From Hirudinaria manillensis (Eukaryota; Annelida; Clitellata; Hirudinida; Hirudinidae): a stretch of DNA of 64,000 bases. Below are positions 44,420 to 64,000 of this stretch, in pieces. Numbering within the stretch: the first letter of the stretch is position 1; each line of letters opens with the position of its first letter. The position numbers and the translations under genes are program-made. The stretch covers positions 2,310,001 through 2,374,000 of the forward strand of contig CM067533.1 of assembly GCA_034509925.1 (NCBI GenBank). Reading direction: 5' to 3'. The notes beneath the pieces were generated by a model that saw nothing but the letters and a program-made list of their open reading frames with translations, was not told the origin of the DNA and ran no database searches.

Positions 44420-45850
44420 TTTCAAAATATTAATGAATATTAAAATAAATTATGTAAATTACAGTGATTACCATAACTGAATAATTCATGACTTCAATGG
44501 CCAGGACATATTGTAGGAAATATTTGTCACATTAATTTTTGAATTATTCACTTGTATTTATTAATTATATACATTTCTTTAAAACGTAATTTTAATTTTA
44601 ATTAAACAATTTAATTTTCAGTTTTTATCATTTCCGGTAAGTTTTAATAAATTATAATATTATAATAAATTAAAAGTTTTTAACAATTATTTAAGTAAAT
44701 TAAATAAAATCAATTTATTTATTATTGGATTAAATGTATTTATAAAGAAACACAATCATCAATCAAAAATAAATTTATTTATGTCAATATAAGTTGCATT
44801 TGGAGACATGACTTATTACATCATTACTATAGGCATTATTAATGAATTATTATTTTTAATATTTGTTTTAAATAATATATATAATAATATTATTATTTAC
44901 TCAATATACTATTATATTATAATCATTGAATATTATAATAACTTAAACAAGAAGGAAGTCAAACGCATTCAACACGACTATTATCATGACAACATTCCTT
45001 CATAGGACTGGAACTTCAATAGAATACAACCACAATACTTTCAAATACAACAATAGTTCAATACAGCATTGAAATACTTATTGGTAAATGCTAAATAGTT
45101 GAAATAATTTTATTTTAATAAATAGGAATTATTTTTATTTTAATAATACGAAAATCATTGCTGAACAATCATAAGGATAATGTACCTTAAATATAAATAT
45201 ATAAATATATATAAATAAATATCAAATGAATGAAAATAATGATTGGTACGAAAATTCAGAATAATTTATTTACAAATATTTAGTTTAAAATGGCTTAAAA
45301 ATCAATCAATGGATCATTCGAATAAAGTAACAATAACAATAACAATTTATCGAATTAATTTGAAAATGTTGAAAAACAAAACGAAAAAATAAATCTTGAA
45401 AGGGCCTTCCTCATGCCAAATTATGCAATTCATGTGAGAGAAAGTCTTCCTGGGTCGTGATGTGCCTATGCATATTCATGAGGATTAAAGAGTAATTTTA
45501 GAATTTCCACTTTTAATCTCAACACGATCCACCATTTGAAAAAGATTTTATTTCTTCAATTAATTCAATTTCGGTAATAAATCTGCAAATGACAATTTAA
45601 ATTTCAGTAATATCGCAACTGCTGCATCCTTAATTAATCCGGATAAATAATGATTTTATATAATAAAATATTTTTATAAATTAATTAATTTTTTATAATT
45701 AATATATAATATATAACAATGCACTTGGGATCAAAGAACTTATTAATTTAACAAAAACCCGCCCTTGTAGCACCATATCAATAGAATCTCAGAATGATAA
45801 TAATAATTATCATTATTATTATATTGTTATTATTGTTATATAATAATATT
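44420..45850. other. AT-rich sequence with no gene seen
   Basis: Upstream side of the - strand membrane-protein gene. No exon with convincing splice sites was found before LINE-B. Confidence 0.4.
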
Positions 45851-45859
45851 ATTATATTT

Positions 45860-46115
45860 ATATTTAGAATTACAATAATTATAATAATTATAATAAATAT
45901 ATTATAATTATAATAATTATAATAAATATATTATAATTATAATAATTATAATAAATATATTATAATTATAATATTTATAATAAATATATTATAATTATAA
46001 TAATTATAATAAATATATTATAATTATAATAATTATAATAAATATATTATAATTATAATAAATATATTATAATTATAATAAATATATTATAATTATAATA
46101 ATTATGTTATAATAT
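45860..46115. repeat. AT-only tandem array, units of about 32 bp
   Basis: Repeats of a unit like TAATAAATATATTATAAT, with shorter variant units at the right end. Next to the 3' end of LINE-B. Confidence 0.8.
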
Positions 46116-46366
46116 AAAGTTTATATTTATAATATTATTATAATTATTATTAATAATAATTATATAATAATTATTATAATTATAATTATATAATTATATA
46201 ACAAATAATAATAATTATTATTATAATTAATAATAATTAAGAATACTATTATTTGAATTTATTGGACACAATTGAAGGGCCCATTGGGCCACTAATACAA
46301 TTGCAAGCGGGACAGAAAACATCGACCGGCGTGTACACAGGGGCAGCATTAAGTGTAATTTACAGA

Positions 46367-49207
46367 TTAAGTGTAATTTAAATAGCTATTAAAATCCAGG
46401 TCTTGTATTATTGAGTTGAAGCGGGAGACCGTGGTTGATTCAACAACATCACCTGGCAATGCGTTCCACGGCTTTACGATTCTATTGCAAAAGGAGAATT
46501 TAACAGTGTCTATAGAATAATTACTTTGTTTGAGTTTAAGACAATGGCCTCTTGTTCCTGTATAGTTTTGTTGGATAAAAGAGTGTATTAGAGAGGTGTT
46601 CGTAAAGCCATGTAATATTTTGAATGCGAGTGTTAAATCAGCCAGAAGTCGCCGCCTTTCCAAGGTTGGAAGCTTGAGCATCCTTAGTCTCTCCATATAT
46701 GGATATGATGCCACGTATGGAATTGATTTGGTGAACCGCCTTTGTACATTTTCTATTTTGTCGATTAAATATTTGTGATGTGGATTCCAGACTGGGGAGG
46801 CATATTCGAGTATCGGTCTAACATATGTACAGAAGGCGAGCTTTAAAATGTCCTGATCTTTGGAAGAGAAAGAGGTTCGGATCATCCAAGAGATTGTTGC
46901 GGCTCTTTTGGTGATGGCTTCAATGTGTGAGTCAAACTTCAGGTAAGGATCCATTGTAACTCCCAGATCTCTAATCCTGTCGACATGCTGTAGGACGCGC
47001 CCGTCGATGCGGTATTCATGGAATTCTCCTGCCTGTTTACGTCCTGTTACGGAGAAAACTTGACATTTGTCAGGCGCAAGTTGTAGTTGCCATTTGTCAC
47101 TCCACCGGGTCACTTTGTCAAGAGCAGATTGTAGTTGAGTTTGAGAGAATCCGTTCGTACTGTACAGTTTGACATCGTCAGCAAAAAGCTTGCAAACAAC
47201 ATTCGAAGTCTCGAGCAGGCCAGGCAGGTCATTTATGTAAAGTAAAAACAGAGTTGGTCCAAGTACACTACCCTGGGGCACACCGCTGGTAACAGAAGTC
47301 TCCTCCGATAGAGAGCCGTTAACTTTAACCTTTTGAGTCCGCGAATCCAAAAAATTGCCAAGCCATCCTTTAATGCTGTCTCCAAGACCATAAGCTGAAA
47401 TTTTACTGATGAGTTTGGAATGTGAGACGGAATCAAAAGCCTTTCGAAAGTCGAGGTATATTATATCAGTGGTATGCTTTGCTTGGAGTTCCTCTGACCA
47501 TTGCTGGGTGCATTCGAGTATATTTGTAATTGTGGATCGGGCCTGAACAAAACCATGTTGACTGGCATCTATCAACCTGAGCCGGGTCAGATGTTGCATG
47601 ATTGCATTGTTTATTACTCGTTCCATCGCTCTGCAACTTGTTGAGGTTATGGAGATTGGCCTGTAGTTTTCCGGTATCGTGGTGAGTCCTTTTTTATGGA
47701 TGGGTGTGACTAAAGCTATTTTCCATTCCTGGGGCAATTTTTTGTCCTTAAAAGATGTATCAAATATGTGAGACAACGGTACAGCGAGCGATGACGCACA
47801 CCTTTTTAGGAACATATTGGGAATGCCATCCGGTCCGGCTGAAGATGAGGAGTCCAGCGTGCGAAGAGTTTTGTGTATGATCTCTGGAGAGAAATCGATG
47901 TTGTTTAATATGATGTTGGAACAAGGAGGAACACAGGGGGTTATGCCGTCATCAGTCATAAAGACTGATGTAAAATAATCATTGAAGGCATTTGCAATCT
48001 GCAAGGGATCTCTCGTCAAGACACCATCATGGAGGGCAATCTCAGATATATTGTTTCGTGCATGTAACTTTCTACCCACATAGTTATACAATCTGCCAAT
48101 GTTTCTACTATGAAGCAGTTCTAGTTCAAAAGCTGCGTAGTATTTCTTAATGGCTTTGCTACATGCTTTGGCAATGCTGTTGTAACTTGCTTTGTCCTCA
48201 TTGTTGTTACCTTGTTTCCAAATCCTCCAAAGTCTCAATTTTGACTGCAGAAGCTGGTGAATATGTAGGGGATATTTTTTCCATCCATATTTGAATACTG
48301 TAGTTGAGAATTTTGGGACATATAGTTCAAAAGCAACTCCCACCTGGTATCTAAACTCTTGCCAGCATTCATCCACACTGGGACAGAACTGGAAAAGCAA
48401 ATTCCAGTTTATCCCCTGTAAATATTCATTGAGCATGAGATAATTGGCTTTCTTGAAGTTGTGTGTTGTGGATGGTACTACTGATTTACAAAACCAGCCC
48501 AGTGGGACATTTGGTCTAAAGCTGATGACATTATGATCACTGTTTGAAATTGGACATAGTGTTTCTATTCTGGTGACAAACTGAGGGTCATTTGAAATCA
48601 CTAAATCAAGCAAATTTTCGTGTCTTGTTGGAGTAGTAACAAATTGGTGAAGTCCAAAGTCATCAAGAAATCTCAGAAACATATTGTAAATGCTATTATT
48701 TGGAGCACTATTTTGAGACCAGTTCATAGACGGCAAATTGAAGTCACCCAGGATACAGACTGTATGTTTAACAGAGCAAAGGTGACGTAAGCAATCAATA
48801 CTTTCAACTGCATAATTCTCGGCACTAATGTCTAAGCCTCCGCTGCGGTAGTATGCAATCACTCGCCAGGTAACACAGCCCCATAAAATGTCGATGCAAA
48901 CCAATTCGATGTGTTTAAATCTGGTGGGAACATCAACTGAGCGATAGTGGAGACAGTCCCTCATCAACAGCATCACTCCTCCTCCTCTGGTTCCTCTGTC
49001 CCATCTAACCGACATGTACCCAGGAGGGCAAAACAAGGAGCTAGGAATATCTATATTAAGCCAGGTCTCTGTACAACAAAAAACATCAGGATCTTCAGAT
49101 AATAGAAACATAAATAGCTCTGTAAACTTATTTTTGCAGCTTCGAATATTTGTCAACATCCATTTACATGTTCTAGCATTATTTCTAGATACAGAGCTCT
49201 TTGACAT
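46367..49207 (-). CDS. LINE-B ORF2: APE endonuclease and reverse transcriptase
   Basis: The first in-frame ATG is at 49207 (MSKSSVSRNNARTCKWM), 24 nt after the ORF1 stop; the frame is also open upstream into ORF1, so a GTG at 49228 or reinitiation is possible. Counting from that GTG, the endonuclease spans about residues 20-240 (CCTETWL 51-57, GDFNLPSMNW 161-170, SDHNVI 230-235). The RT spans about 500-760 (YLDFRKAFDS 591-600, SGVPQGSVLGP 648-658, FADD 682-685). The total of about 946 residues is normal for this class. All catalytic motifs are present. Confidence 0.88.
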   Translation of the reverse strand: MSKSSVSRNNARTCKWMLTNIRSCKNKFTELFMFLLSEDPDVFCCTETWLNIDIPSSLFCPPGYMSVRWDRGTRGGGVMLLMRDCLHYRSVDVPTRFKHIELVCIDILWGCVTWRVIAYYRSGGLDISAENYAVESIDCLRHLCSVKHTVCILGDFNLPSMNWSQNSAPNNSIYNMFLRFLDDFGLHQFVTTPTRHENLLDLVISNDPQFVTRIETLCPISNSDHNVISFRPNVPLGWFCKSVVPSTTHNFKKANYLMLNEYLQGINWNLLFQFCPSVDECWQEFRYQVGVAFELYVPKFSTTVFKYGWKKYPLHIHQLLQSKLRLWRIWKQGNNNEDKASYNSIAKACSKAIKKYYAAFELELLHSRNIGRLYNYVGRKLHARNNISEIALHDGVLTRDPLQIANAFNDYFTSVFMTDDGITPCVPPCSNIILNNIDFSPEIIHKTLRTLDSSSSAGPDGIPNMFLKRCASSLAVPLSHIFDTSFKDKKLPQEWKIALVTPIHKKGLTTIPENYRPISITSTSCRAMERVINNAIMQHLTRLRLIDASQHGFVQARSTITNILECTQQWSEELQAKHTTDIIYLDFRKAFDSVSHSKLISKISAYGLGDSIKGWLGNFLDSRTQKVKVNGSLSEETSVTSGVPQGSVLGPTLFLLYINDLPGLLETSNVVCKLFADDVKLYSTNGFSQTQLQSALDKVTRWSDKWQLQLAPDKCQVFSVTGRKQAGEFHEYRIDGRVLQHVDRIRDLGVTMDPYLKFDSHIEAITKRAATISWMIRTSFSSKDQDILKLAFCTYVRPILEYASPVWNPHHKYLIDKIENVQRRFTKSIPYVASYPYMERLRMLKLPTLERRRLLADLTLAFKILHGFTNTSLIHSFIQQNYTGTRGHCLKLKQSNYSIDTVKFSFCNRIVKPWNALPGDVVESTTVSRFNSIIQDLDFNSYLNYT

Positions 49208-49230
49208 TAAGCTTCTTGAGCTGGACACTC

Positions 49231-50154
49231 TTACAAATTTTGTTTCTTGTAGGTCACAACATGGAAATCACCAGGGTGTCCTCTCACTCTGAACACCCAT
49301 TTGCTCACATCATCTTTTAGTCCAATGTCTTTCTTTTTCTCATCAAGGAGCTTTTTGCAAACTTCTCTATCCTCTTTGGTCAAGTCATGGTTTAGAATCA
49401 CCTTCCTGTAAGCTGCACTATTCCTCAATTTATAACTGTTTTCTAAGACCAGGTTTTTGATGCTTTGACTCTCAAACTTTACAAGAATTGGTCTTGGTCT
49501 TTGTGTTTCATCTCCTCTTTTACCCATTCTGAAAACATCAATTATGTCTTTGTCCAAATCTCTGTCTGTGATTTCTTTCAGAATTCTCAGGATTGTATCC
49601 TTGTCCTGTGACTTTGATTCATTTTCAGTTAAATTATATGCCACCACATTATTCTTTCTATTTAGTCTGTCTGAGTTTATCTCAAATGTGTTCTTTGTGG
49701 CTACAACAGATTTTTGAACCGCTCCAACGTCAGTGACCAGCAGATTTACCTGGTCTTTGAACAGGCTAGACCATTCCTTTGTGGTCTGCTGGTGTTCATT
49801 CAATTTCTTGAGGGAGTCCTTTGTCAAACCATCTATCTTTGATATTAGCACACTAGTAGTCTGTTGTTGTTCTTCCCATTTTTTGTTTGAATTCTTTACC
49901 ATATCGTCAATCTTGGACTTTAACTCACGAGTCTCCCCCTTCTGTTCTTCTAAAGCCACCATAATGTCCTCGTTCCTTTTCAGAATGGTCTTTAATTCCT
50001 GAATTTGCCTACTCATTTCTGTCAACTCTTGTTTGTCCAACAAACCCAATGATTTCAAACTTTCTTCATTTTCCTTACAACAACATTCACATAGCTTTAA
50101 TCCGAAAAACTCCGCAGTTGGGTTTCGCTCCGACTTGCCCTTCGATCCGGGCAT
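49231..50154 (-). CDS. LINE-B ORF1 protein, 307 residues
   Basis: ATG at 50154. An N-terminal Cys cluster (LKLCECCCKENEES) is followed by a long helical, coiled-coil-like region (about residues 30-165; LDKQELTEMSRQIQELKTIL). An RRM-like part (NNVVAYNLTENESKSQDKD) and a C-terminal domain (VILNHDLTKEDREVCKKLL) come next. In related elements this protein trimerises and binds the element RNA as a chaperone. The stop overlaps the open ORF2 frame. Confidence 0.82.
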   Translation of the reverse strand: MPGSKGKSERNPTAEFFGLKLCECCCKENEESLKSLGLLDKQELTEMSRQIQELKTILKRNEDIMVALEEQKGETRELKSKIDDMVKNSNKKWEEQQQTTSVLISKIDGLTKDSLKKLNEHQQTTKEWSSLFKDQVNLLVTDVGAVQKSVVATKNTFEINSDRLNRKNNVVAYNLTENESKSQDKDTILRILKEITDRDLDKDIIDVFRMGKRGDETQRPRPILVKFESQSIKNLVLENSYKLRNSAAYRKVILNHDLTKEDREVCKKLLDEKKKDIGLKDDVSKWVFRVRGHPGDFHVVTYKKQNL

Positions 50155-50325
50155 GCTTATTCAATTAAAAGAAAGGAATTAGAATCCCCTAAATTAACAA
50201 ACTGTTGTCCGAAATCAGAAAAAATGGGTAATTTCGATGAAAAACGTAATTGAAATGCGCAACGATGTGTACACGTGAACGTAAACAACAAGTAATCTTT
50301 AGGGAGAAAAATTGTAATGTAATTA

Positions 50326-50358
<33 letters not shown>

Positions 50359-50456
50359 GATTATTATCATCATCATGGTTCTCCAATGTCCATTCACATG
50401 GTTCGTGGTTCGTGACCACACGATGATCGATAATAATGATATTGCTACTATAGTTT

Positions 50457-50457
50457 C

Positions 50458-50530
<73 letters not shown>
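50457..50530. repeat. ATT microsatellite
   Basis: A pure ATT run of about 25 units, about 100 bp beyond the 5' flank of LINE-B. Confidence 0.95.
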
Positions 50531-50559
50531 TTAATCTTTTGTCATTTTGTTTTAAACAT

Positions 50560-53500
50560 GAAATACCTTGCAGTGAACTGCAACCATGTTGAAGTAGGGG
50601 TTTTCATCAAAAGTTGTTATAATATAATTCTAAAGCAGGAAGTAATCATGCAGGAAGAATTAATTCAAAAGTTAACGATTTCTAAAAAAAAAAAAATAAA
50701 TTATAATTTTGCTTAAATATTCTTTATTTATTATTATAAACGTCTGAAACAGACTGCCTTGACCCCAAAACCTCATTGTGTACATGTTTAAACACTTTTG
50801 TTGGCATTTTTGTTCCAGCAATAAAAATAAAACCTATCTGTTCACAACACATTTTCTGGAATCAATCGGATTAAGAGGTGGTTTTGCAAATCTCAGATTT
50901 TATATTTTATTAATAATTAACCAGTTTATTGTTGGGTATTTATCGTTAATAATCTTTTTAATGGATTTATTGTTCAAAGATTTGTGGACTTTGACTACTG
51001 AAGTGAAATTCTTTTTATAAGGTTGCTTCCTTCAATTTGTGAATTAAGAAATAAAATTAAATTTAAAGTTGGCTTGCAATTGTTACAAATTCGTAATCAT
51101 TCAATTATTTTCTTTCTTTTTTTGAATTAAAAACTCCAAACATGAAAATCGCATCCAAACGGATTAGCAGCAAAGAGACAGATTCGTTAAAACTACATTT
51201 TCAAGAAGAACAATTAATGATATTTTCGGATTAAATCGAGAAAATGAAACACTCTATCAACTGAAAAGAAGCACAAACCCAATTGGTCAGATGAAAAGTT
51301 ATTCCCCATCTTCTTGAGCCTCCAGTTGACAAGTGGATTATTAAAATTGAAAATCAAAAAGAATTCTATAGTTTTTTATTGATAAGAATTTCGGCAAAAA
51401 TTCTTCTGATTTTAAAACCACCTTTTCAACTCCTGAACTCTTGTTTTATACGACCAACCGCCATACATCAATCGTGAACTGAAGATTTGTTTGAGTCACG
51501 CTTTTCAGTCCCAGAGAGTTATTTTTAACCTCAATTCAGAAATTGCACGAAGCCAATTTCGCTCGAAAAGCAGTTCATTGTTTGGTCTTTCAGAGCCATT
51601 AGTGGTTTGAATCGTGTCTTTATGTTGAGACCCGATTTTGTTATAGTGCAGCGTACTGTAGTGTAGTATGGAGTTTTATAGACTAGAGTGGTTCTGATAT
51701 CTTGTCATGGCTTAAATGAATTTCAATCCTGATTTTTAAGAATAAAATAAAATTATTCGTTTAAATTGCTTTAATTAATTTGTTTCGACGCAAAATTTAA
51801 TTCTCATGTGGTCGCCAGGAAATGAAAATTTCAATCCAGAACATTCTGCGCGCCCTGTGGAAACCCTCTGTTGAAACAATTAAAATGGAATCAACAACCC
51901 ATTAAATCCATCATTTTATCATTCTATCGATCATTTTTAACGATGCACGAGCGATTTCATGACAGGCTCAACGACAGATTTCCACATTCATAATTTCTTT
52001 CCATTCGGTTATTTGTAATTAAACCTGTAATAATTCTAGCAACATTTGCGATTAGAACACGTAATCATCCGGAACACGTATTTTTTAATTAATAGCTCTT
52101 CCTTCTTTCATAAAGTTTTGTAATTAATTAATATTCAAATTAATAATAAATGTAATTAGTAATCAAACTAATTAATTAAAGAATTAATAATCATACCAGT
52201 GACTCATGATTGCCATCCATGACATCTGCCTCGCAACACTGTGCTGCAAGAAACTGACTCGTGACTTCGCAACCATGACTTCTTGAATCAATTCCTCTTA
52301 ACCTATGCTTTAAGTCGTATGACTGCCGCTTTCTCACTTCGAATTTAATTGAAATATTTTTAATTGGAAAAGAATTTTTGAACAATTTCTTAATAATTGT
52401 GCAAAAGTTACCTTTGTCGGAGTTTCTGGAAGTTATAGAACGTTCAGAGAACAAGTTATTAAGGATGTACGGTCACGATTTTAACAACGTGTCACCGAGA
52501 TCATCGTATTTCGATTCTGCTTGGAATTCTTCATAACTTTCAGTTTATGAATAAGCATTTTCGTTATTTAAACTTTTAAGTAGATTATTATTTAAACTTA
52601 TTTCTGTAAGAAAATGGTAAAAGTAATATTTGATAATTGGTAAACGTCTAGAAGTAAAACCATAATAAATGTAATCATAATCAGTATTAGGTAAAACAAA
52701 AAAAAAGGTAAGTTAGTACTTAATAGAATTATCTTGAAAAACAAGATAGAACTTAGTACGAAATTTGATATTGGATGCTAGAAGAAATATGGACTTTCAT
52801 AGCCATTCATCAATGTCATTGACTAGTACCAGGAATTCTTGAAGGCACTGAGCCTTCAATATCATTTGTTGCTATGAAGTTGCTCTAGTTTTTGAAATCA
52901 CATTTACATATTGATATTACACGATGATATGAGTTGCAGAACGTCGGAGGAAAGTTAAAATAAATTTAAAAGTATATAATTAATGTAATTGTATTATATA
53001 ATTATTATTTATAAGATGAAGAATGTGGAGAAAAAGAACTGTTAAAGGACTGCATTATCTTTTTATCCCAAGCAAAAATATGTTCGGTAGCACTAACAAC
53101 AGCCTGATTAATTGAGCTTATGCAACGTCATCTAAATGATTTCCGATAAAAAAGTTTTATAGTAAAATTATAACTTCGTGTGCCAATAATAAATCATATC
53201 GAGGAATTACAGATGACGAATCAACCAAGTAGAATCATTTATCATTTCGTGGAATTTCAAATTTTAAAATTCAGTTGCTTTTACGGCATGCTTGACTTCA
53301 TGATAACCAGTCCAATGATATTTATAGAAGATGATGATGGTGATAACGCTCGAGATGACCACGTAACGGTGGTACATGTTATGATGACGACACCAATTTA
53401 TGATTCCAGGATGACAAAATATAAAGGTAATGAAATAAATACGAAAACAATGCTCCAGTAAACGCAAATATTTTTTGGCATCGTTAAAATTGATTGAGCG

Positions 53501-53660
53501 CTTCTACAAAATAGAATGAACTTTCAAATAGCTAATAAATATTTAACAAAATTTATTTTTAAAATATTAAATAAAAACAAATTTTAAAAACTTATAAACA
53601 CCGTACACTAAAATCTTTTCAATGATCAAATGATAACCTCCAAAAGATAATACCACGTAC
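50560..53660. other. Intergenic stretch upstream of polyubiquitin
   Basis: No confident gene. A - strand Cys-containing segment near 52275-52195 (HGCEVTSQFLAAQCCEADV) ends at a plausible donor (CTG|GTATGA) and could be a lone exon, but has no partner. No clear TATA box or heat-shock element was identified before the ubiquitin gene. Confidence 0.4.
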
Positions 53661-53671
53661 AAATACCGTAA

Positions 53672-56470
<2,799 letters not shown>

Positions 56471-56540
56471 CTTTATCGATATCTGTTGATGTAAACCCTT
56501 GAAGATTGATCTAGGGTTTGGTTTCGTATTTATTGTTGAT

Positions 56541-56546
56541 AATAAA
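56541..56546 (+). promoter_or_regulatory. Poly(A) signal AATAAA of polyubiquitin
   Basis: Canonical hexamer 71 nt after the stop codon. Confidence 0.75.
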
Positions 56547-56639
56547 GCGATTTGAATCATTACTTTTGTTCTTGTTTTGATTTTGAAAATATTATTTGTT
56601 TCTTGATAATATTTAGTTTCCATGTAATTTCATAAATGT

Positions 56640-57640
56640 TTTTTGTTTACGCAACATTTTCGAGCGATATTACGAATTTTTAAGGACAAATTTATCTTAA
56701 TTTACATCAATACGAATGAAATAGTGAGCTTAAACTAACATAAGCATAACGTATTGTTTTTTTTTTCAAGGCAATTTTAACAAACGTCATGAATAATTTC
56801 ATTTGAAAGAGTTATATCATACTTAGATATGCATTAAGAATTAATTGATTATTGTTGTCCTTATATCATGTTTACTTACTCGATCGTGTTTTTTTTATTA
56901 AGCTGTTATAAATTAGCTAATTGATCAAAGTTATGCAATAGCGTTGTGGTTATAATCAGCGGGATGTTAAATGGCAATGAAAAACAACAGGAACAACAAT
57001 GTGGGTGTTGCCATAGCAACATTGCAGTCTGAAGGAGGATACCAGGTGAAAGTATGTTATGCATCCGAGTTGAATGCTTACTTTGTTTTCTTTTCCATGA
57101 ACCCGACCAGTTACTGTTGCTGTTGTGTTGTATCACGGTGTAGTATCTCGGGTTGTTTCGACTCAGCGATCGATTGTTGTTCAAGTTGTTGTCGCACACC
57201 GGAGTGGGTGGAAAACTCCGTTCCACCGTTCCAGTGACTGAACATTAACTGATTCGATTTTAAGTTTTTAATATTCAAATAGTCCAGTTTGGCACGTTTT
57301 GTGGTTTAATTCAAAACCAATCGAAAATCGTTGAAAAGAATTGAGGACTATTTGAGTTGTTGTGGTTATTGTTATAAAACTGAATCCAAGCACCTGGAAG
57401 TTTGCCGATCCTAACAACAACAACAACAGCAGCAGAAGAAGCAACAAATAACAATAAAGTATAAGAAATAATTTCACTCGAGCGAAAGATAAAAAGAAAC
57501 ATAGAAACGGATATGAACGTGGGATACTTTTGGAGGAAATGCTGCCTTCGCGTGTCGAGCCTCTGAACGTCTGAACGCGGCATCACTTCTTTTGGTCGCC
57601 AACTACAAAGTCGACTACGAGAGCAGTGATCGATTCTGTG
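56640..57640. other. Region between polyubiquitin and the channel gene
   Basis: No coding exon recognised. The right part is probably 5' UTR or promoter of the channel gene, whose ATG is at 57646; no promoter motif is convincing. Confidence 0.4.
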
Positions 57641-57645
57641 GATTA

Positions 57646-63106
<5,461 letters not shown>

Positions 63107-63109
63107 GTG

Positions 63110-64000
63110 AGTTCATTAATATTCATGACAACATGAATAATGAATAATATGATAAATAGAAATCAATACTTAACGTTAATCATTTTAATAGCATTGGTTA
63201 CATATGGTTGGTTGGGTAGCACTAGCAGATGGGCGATATTTTAACAAATTTGTTTTAATTAATTTAATTACTAAATTAACGATTACGTTAAATTAATAAT
63301 TCTTAATGACGTGCATCGTCTGAGTTCAACTCCAATAAAATTCATTTATAGTAGAGTAAAGTTATCTATAAGGAGAGCTAGACTTCGAAATAGCGAGAAT
63401 ATGTGATGATATGACAATGACTATGATGATGATGGCGGTTCAGAGTCTTGTTCATAACGAAGATGGTCAAGACTTCAATAGTGTCCCTATGGACAGATTG
63501 TCCATTTTATTAGCTATCTACGTTAAACTAAAGTTAAATAGGTTCCTAATAAATAAAAATATCCCTATAAGGACAGATTATTTCCTATTCTCTGATGCCC
63601 AAATTGCAAAGCTGTATTATATTTAATAAAAATTATAAAGCATAATTATAAAGCATAATATAATATTATTAGTATTAATATATTAATAGCTATAATATTA
63701 TTAATACCGAAATACATCAACGTGCAAATAGGCAGAGAACACTGTCAAATTCATTCGCACTGAAATCCATTTTTTGCCTTTGTGCCGAAAATTTCGCAAT
63801 TTGTCTATTTTTGGTTGGAATTTTAATTTCTTTAAAATGTTATTTAATATTAAATATTTAATATTAAATATTTTAGTTTTATATAAATATTTTTATATTT
63901 AATATTAAATATTTAATATTAAATTTAAAGAAATTAAATTAATTAATAATTTAATATTAAATATTTATTAATCAGTATCGCCTATCCAGATATTTCATAA
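63110..64000. other. Start of channel intron 5; AT-rich
   Basis: No exon seen. A 25-base block at 63444-63468 is the exact reverse complement of 23634-23658. A 20-base block near 63315 repeats one near 62834. The last 200 bp are near-palindromic TTAATATTAAATATTT repeats. Confidence 0.5.

Larger units (their letters stand above)
46230..50327 (-). mobile_element. LINE-B, complete-looking APE-type non-LTR retrotransposon with both ORFs open
   Basis: The minus strand reads 5' UTR (about 50327-50155), ORF1, ORF2, then a 3' UTR with the hairpin GGCCC-AAT-GGGCC (46278-46290) and AATAAATTCAAATAATA, ending in AT-rich repeats. A TAA array (50328-50358) directly precedes the 5' end. No frame damage is visible, so it may be recently active. 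Same family group as LINE-A. Confidence 0.88.

Noticed and set aside
52191..52454. 87-residue minus-strand frame
   Set aside because: Only the last third looks exon-like; there is no partner exon or domain, so it is listed only as a possible lone exon.
53490..53550. Heat-shock element upstream of polyubiquitin
   Set aside because: GAA and TTC triplets are present but not in the alternating 5-bp spacing of a real element.

Overview
This is AT-rich animal genomic DNA: GT-AG introns, AAT/ATT microsatellites everywhere, non-LTR retrotransposons, and metazoan-only gene families (polyubiquitin, an L1CAM/neuroglian-like adhesion protein, an anion-type Cys-loop channel, and an LDLa/CTCK secreted protein). 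An invertebrate, possibly a lophotrochozoan such as an annelid, fits best, but the species cannot be fixed from this sequence. Exon coordinates are manual splice predictions. Each join was checked for GT/AG ends and reading phase.

1-22.4 kb, + strand: the 3' part of a large secreted-protein gene whose 5' end lies outside the window. It reads LDL-receptor class A exon, five small Thr/Pro linker exons, 13 copies of a two-exon domain (about 105-135 residues, Cys near each end), then a Cys-rich exon with a C-terminal cystine knot. Linker junctions are phase 1 and the intron inside each domain is phase 0, so whole domains can be duplicated in frame. By sequence the 13 domains fall into five classes in the order K-D-A-S-(G-A)x3-S-K-D. 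The terminal Cys layout suggests a divergent F5/8C (discoidin)-like fold, and the set recalls SCO-spondin or hemolectin-type proteins. The fourth copy has an in-frame stop, one linker has moved its 3' splice site, and an intron carries a LINE fragment that was later duplicated with its host segment.

22.4-40.6 kb: mostly repeats. A complex dispersed repeat lies in + orientation at 22.6-26.5 kb and mainly in - orientation at 36.7-39.1 kb, so the two clusters form an inverted repeat. Between them lie a nearly intact LINE (LINE-A, one stop in each ORF), the 3' end of another LINE (LINE-C), and an L1CAM/neuroglian-like gene (Ig domains, then a TM exon, no fibronectin III domains seen). A decayed cathepsin fragment and copies of a roughly 270-bp MITE follow.

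41.9-44.4 kb, - strand: the last three exons of a single-pass membrane protein with a Thr/Pro-rich tail after its TM segment. 46.2-50.3 kb, - strand: LINE-B with both ORFs open. 53.7-56.5 kb, + strand: polyubiquitin with 12 units. 57.6-63.1 kb, + strand: the first five coding exons of a Cys-loop ligand-gated channel, which runs off the window.

The host genes show no functional link to one another. The recurring theme is the tie between LINEs and TAA microsatellites: LINE copies end in TAA repeats, and several have TAA repeats at their 5' side as well.
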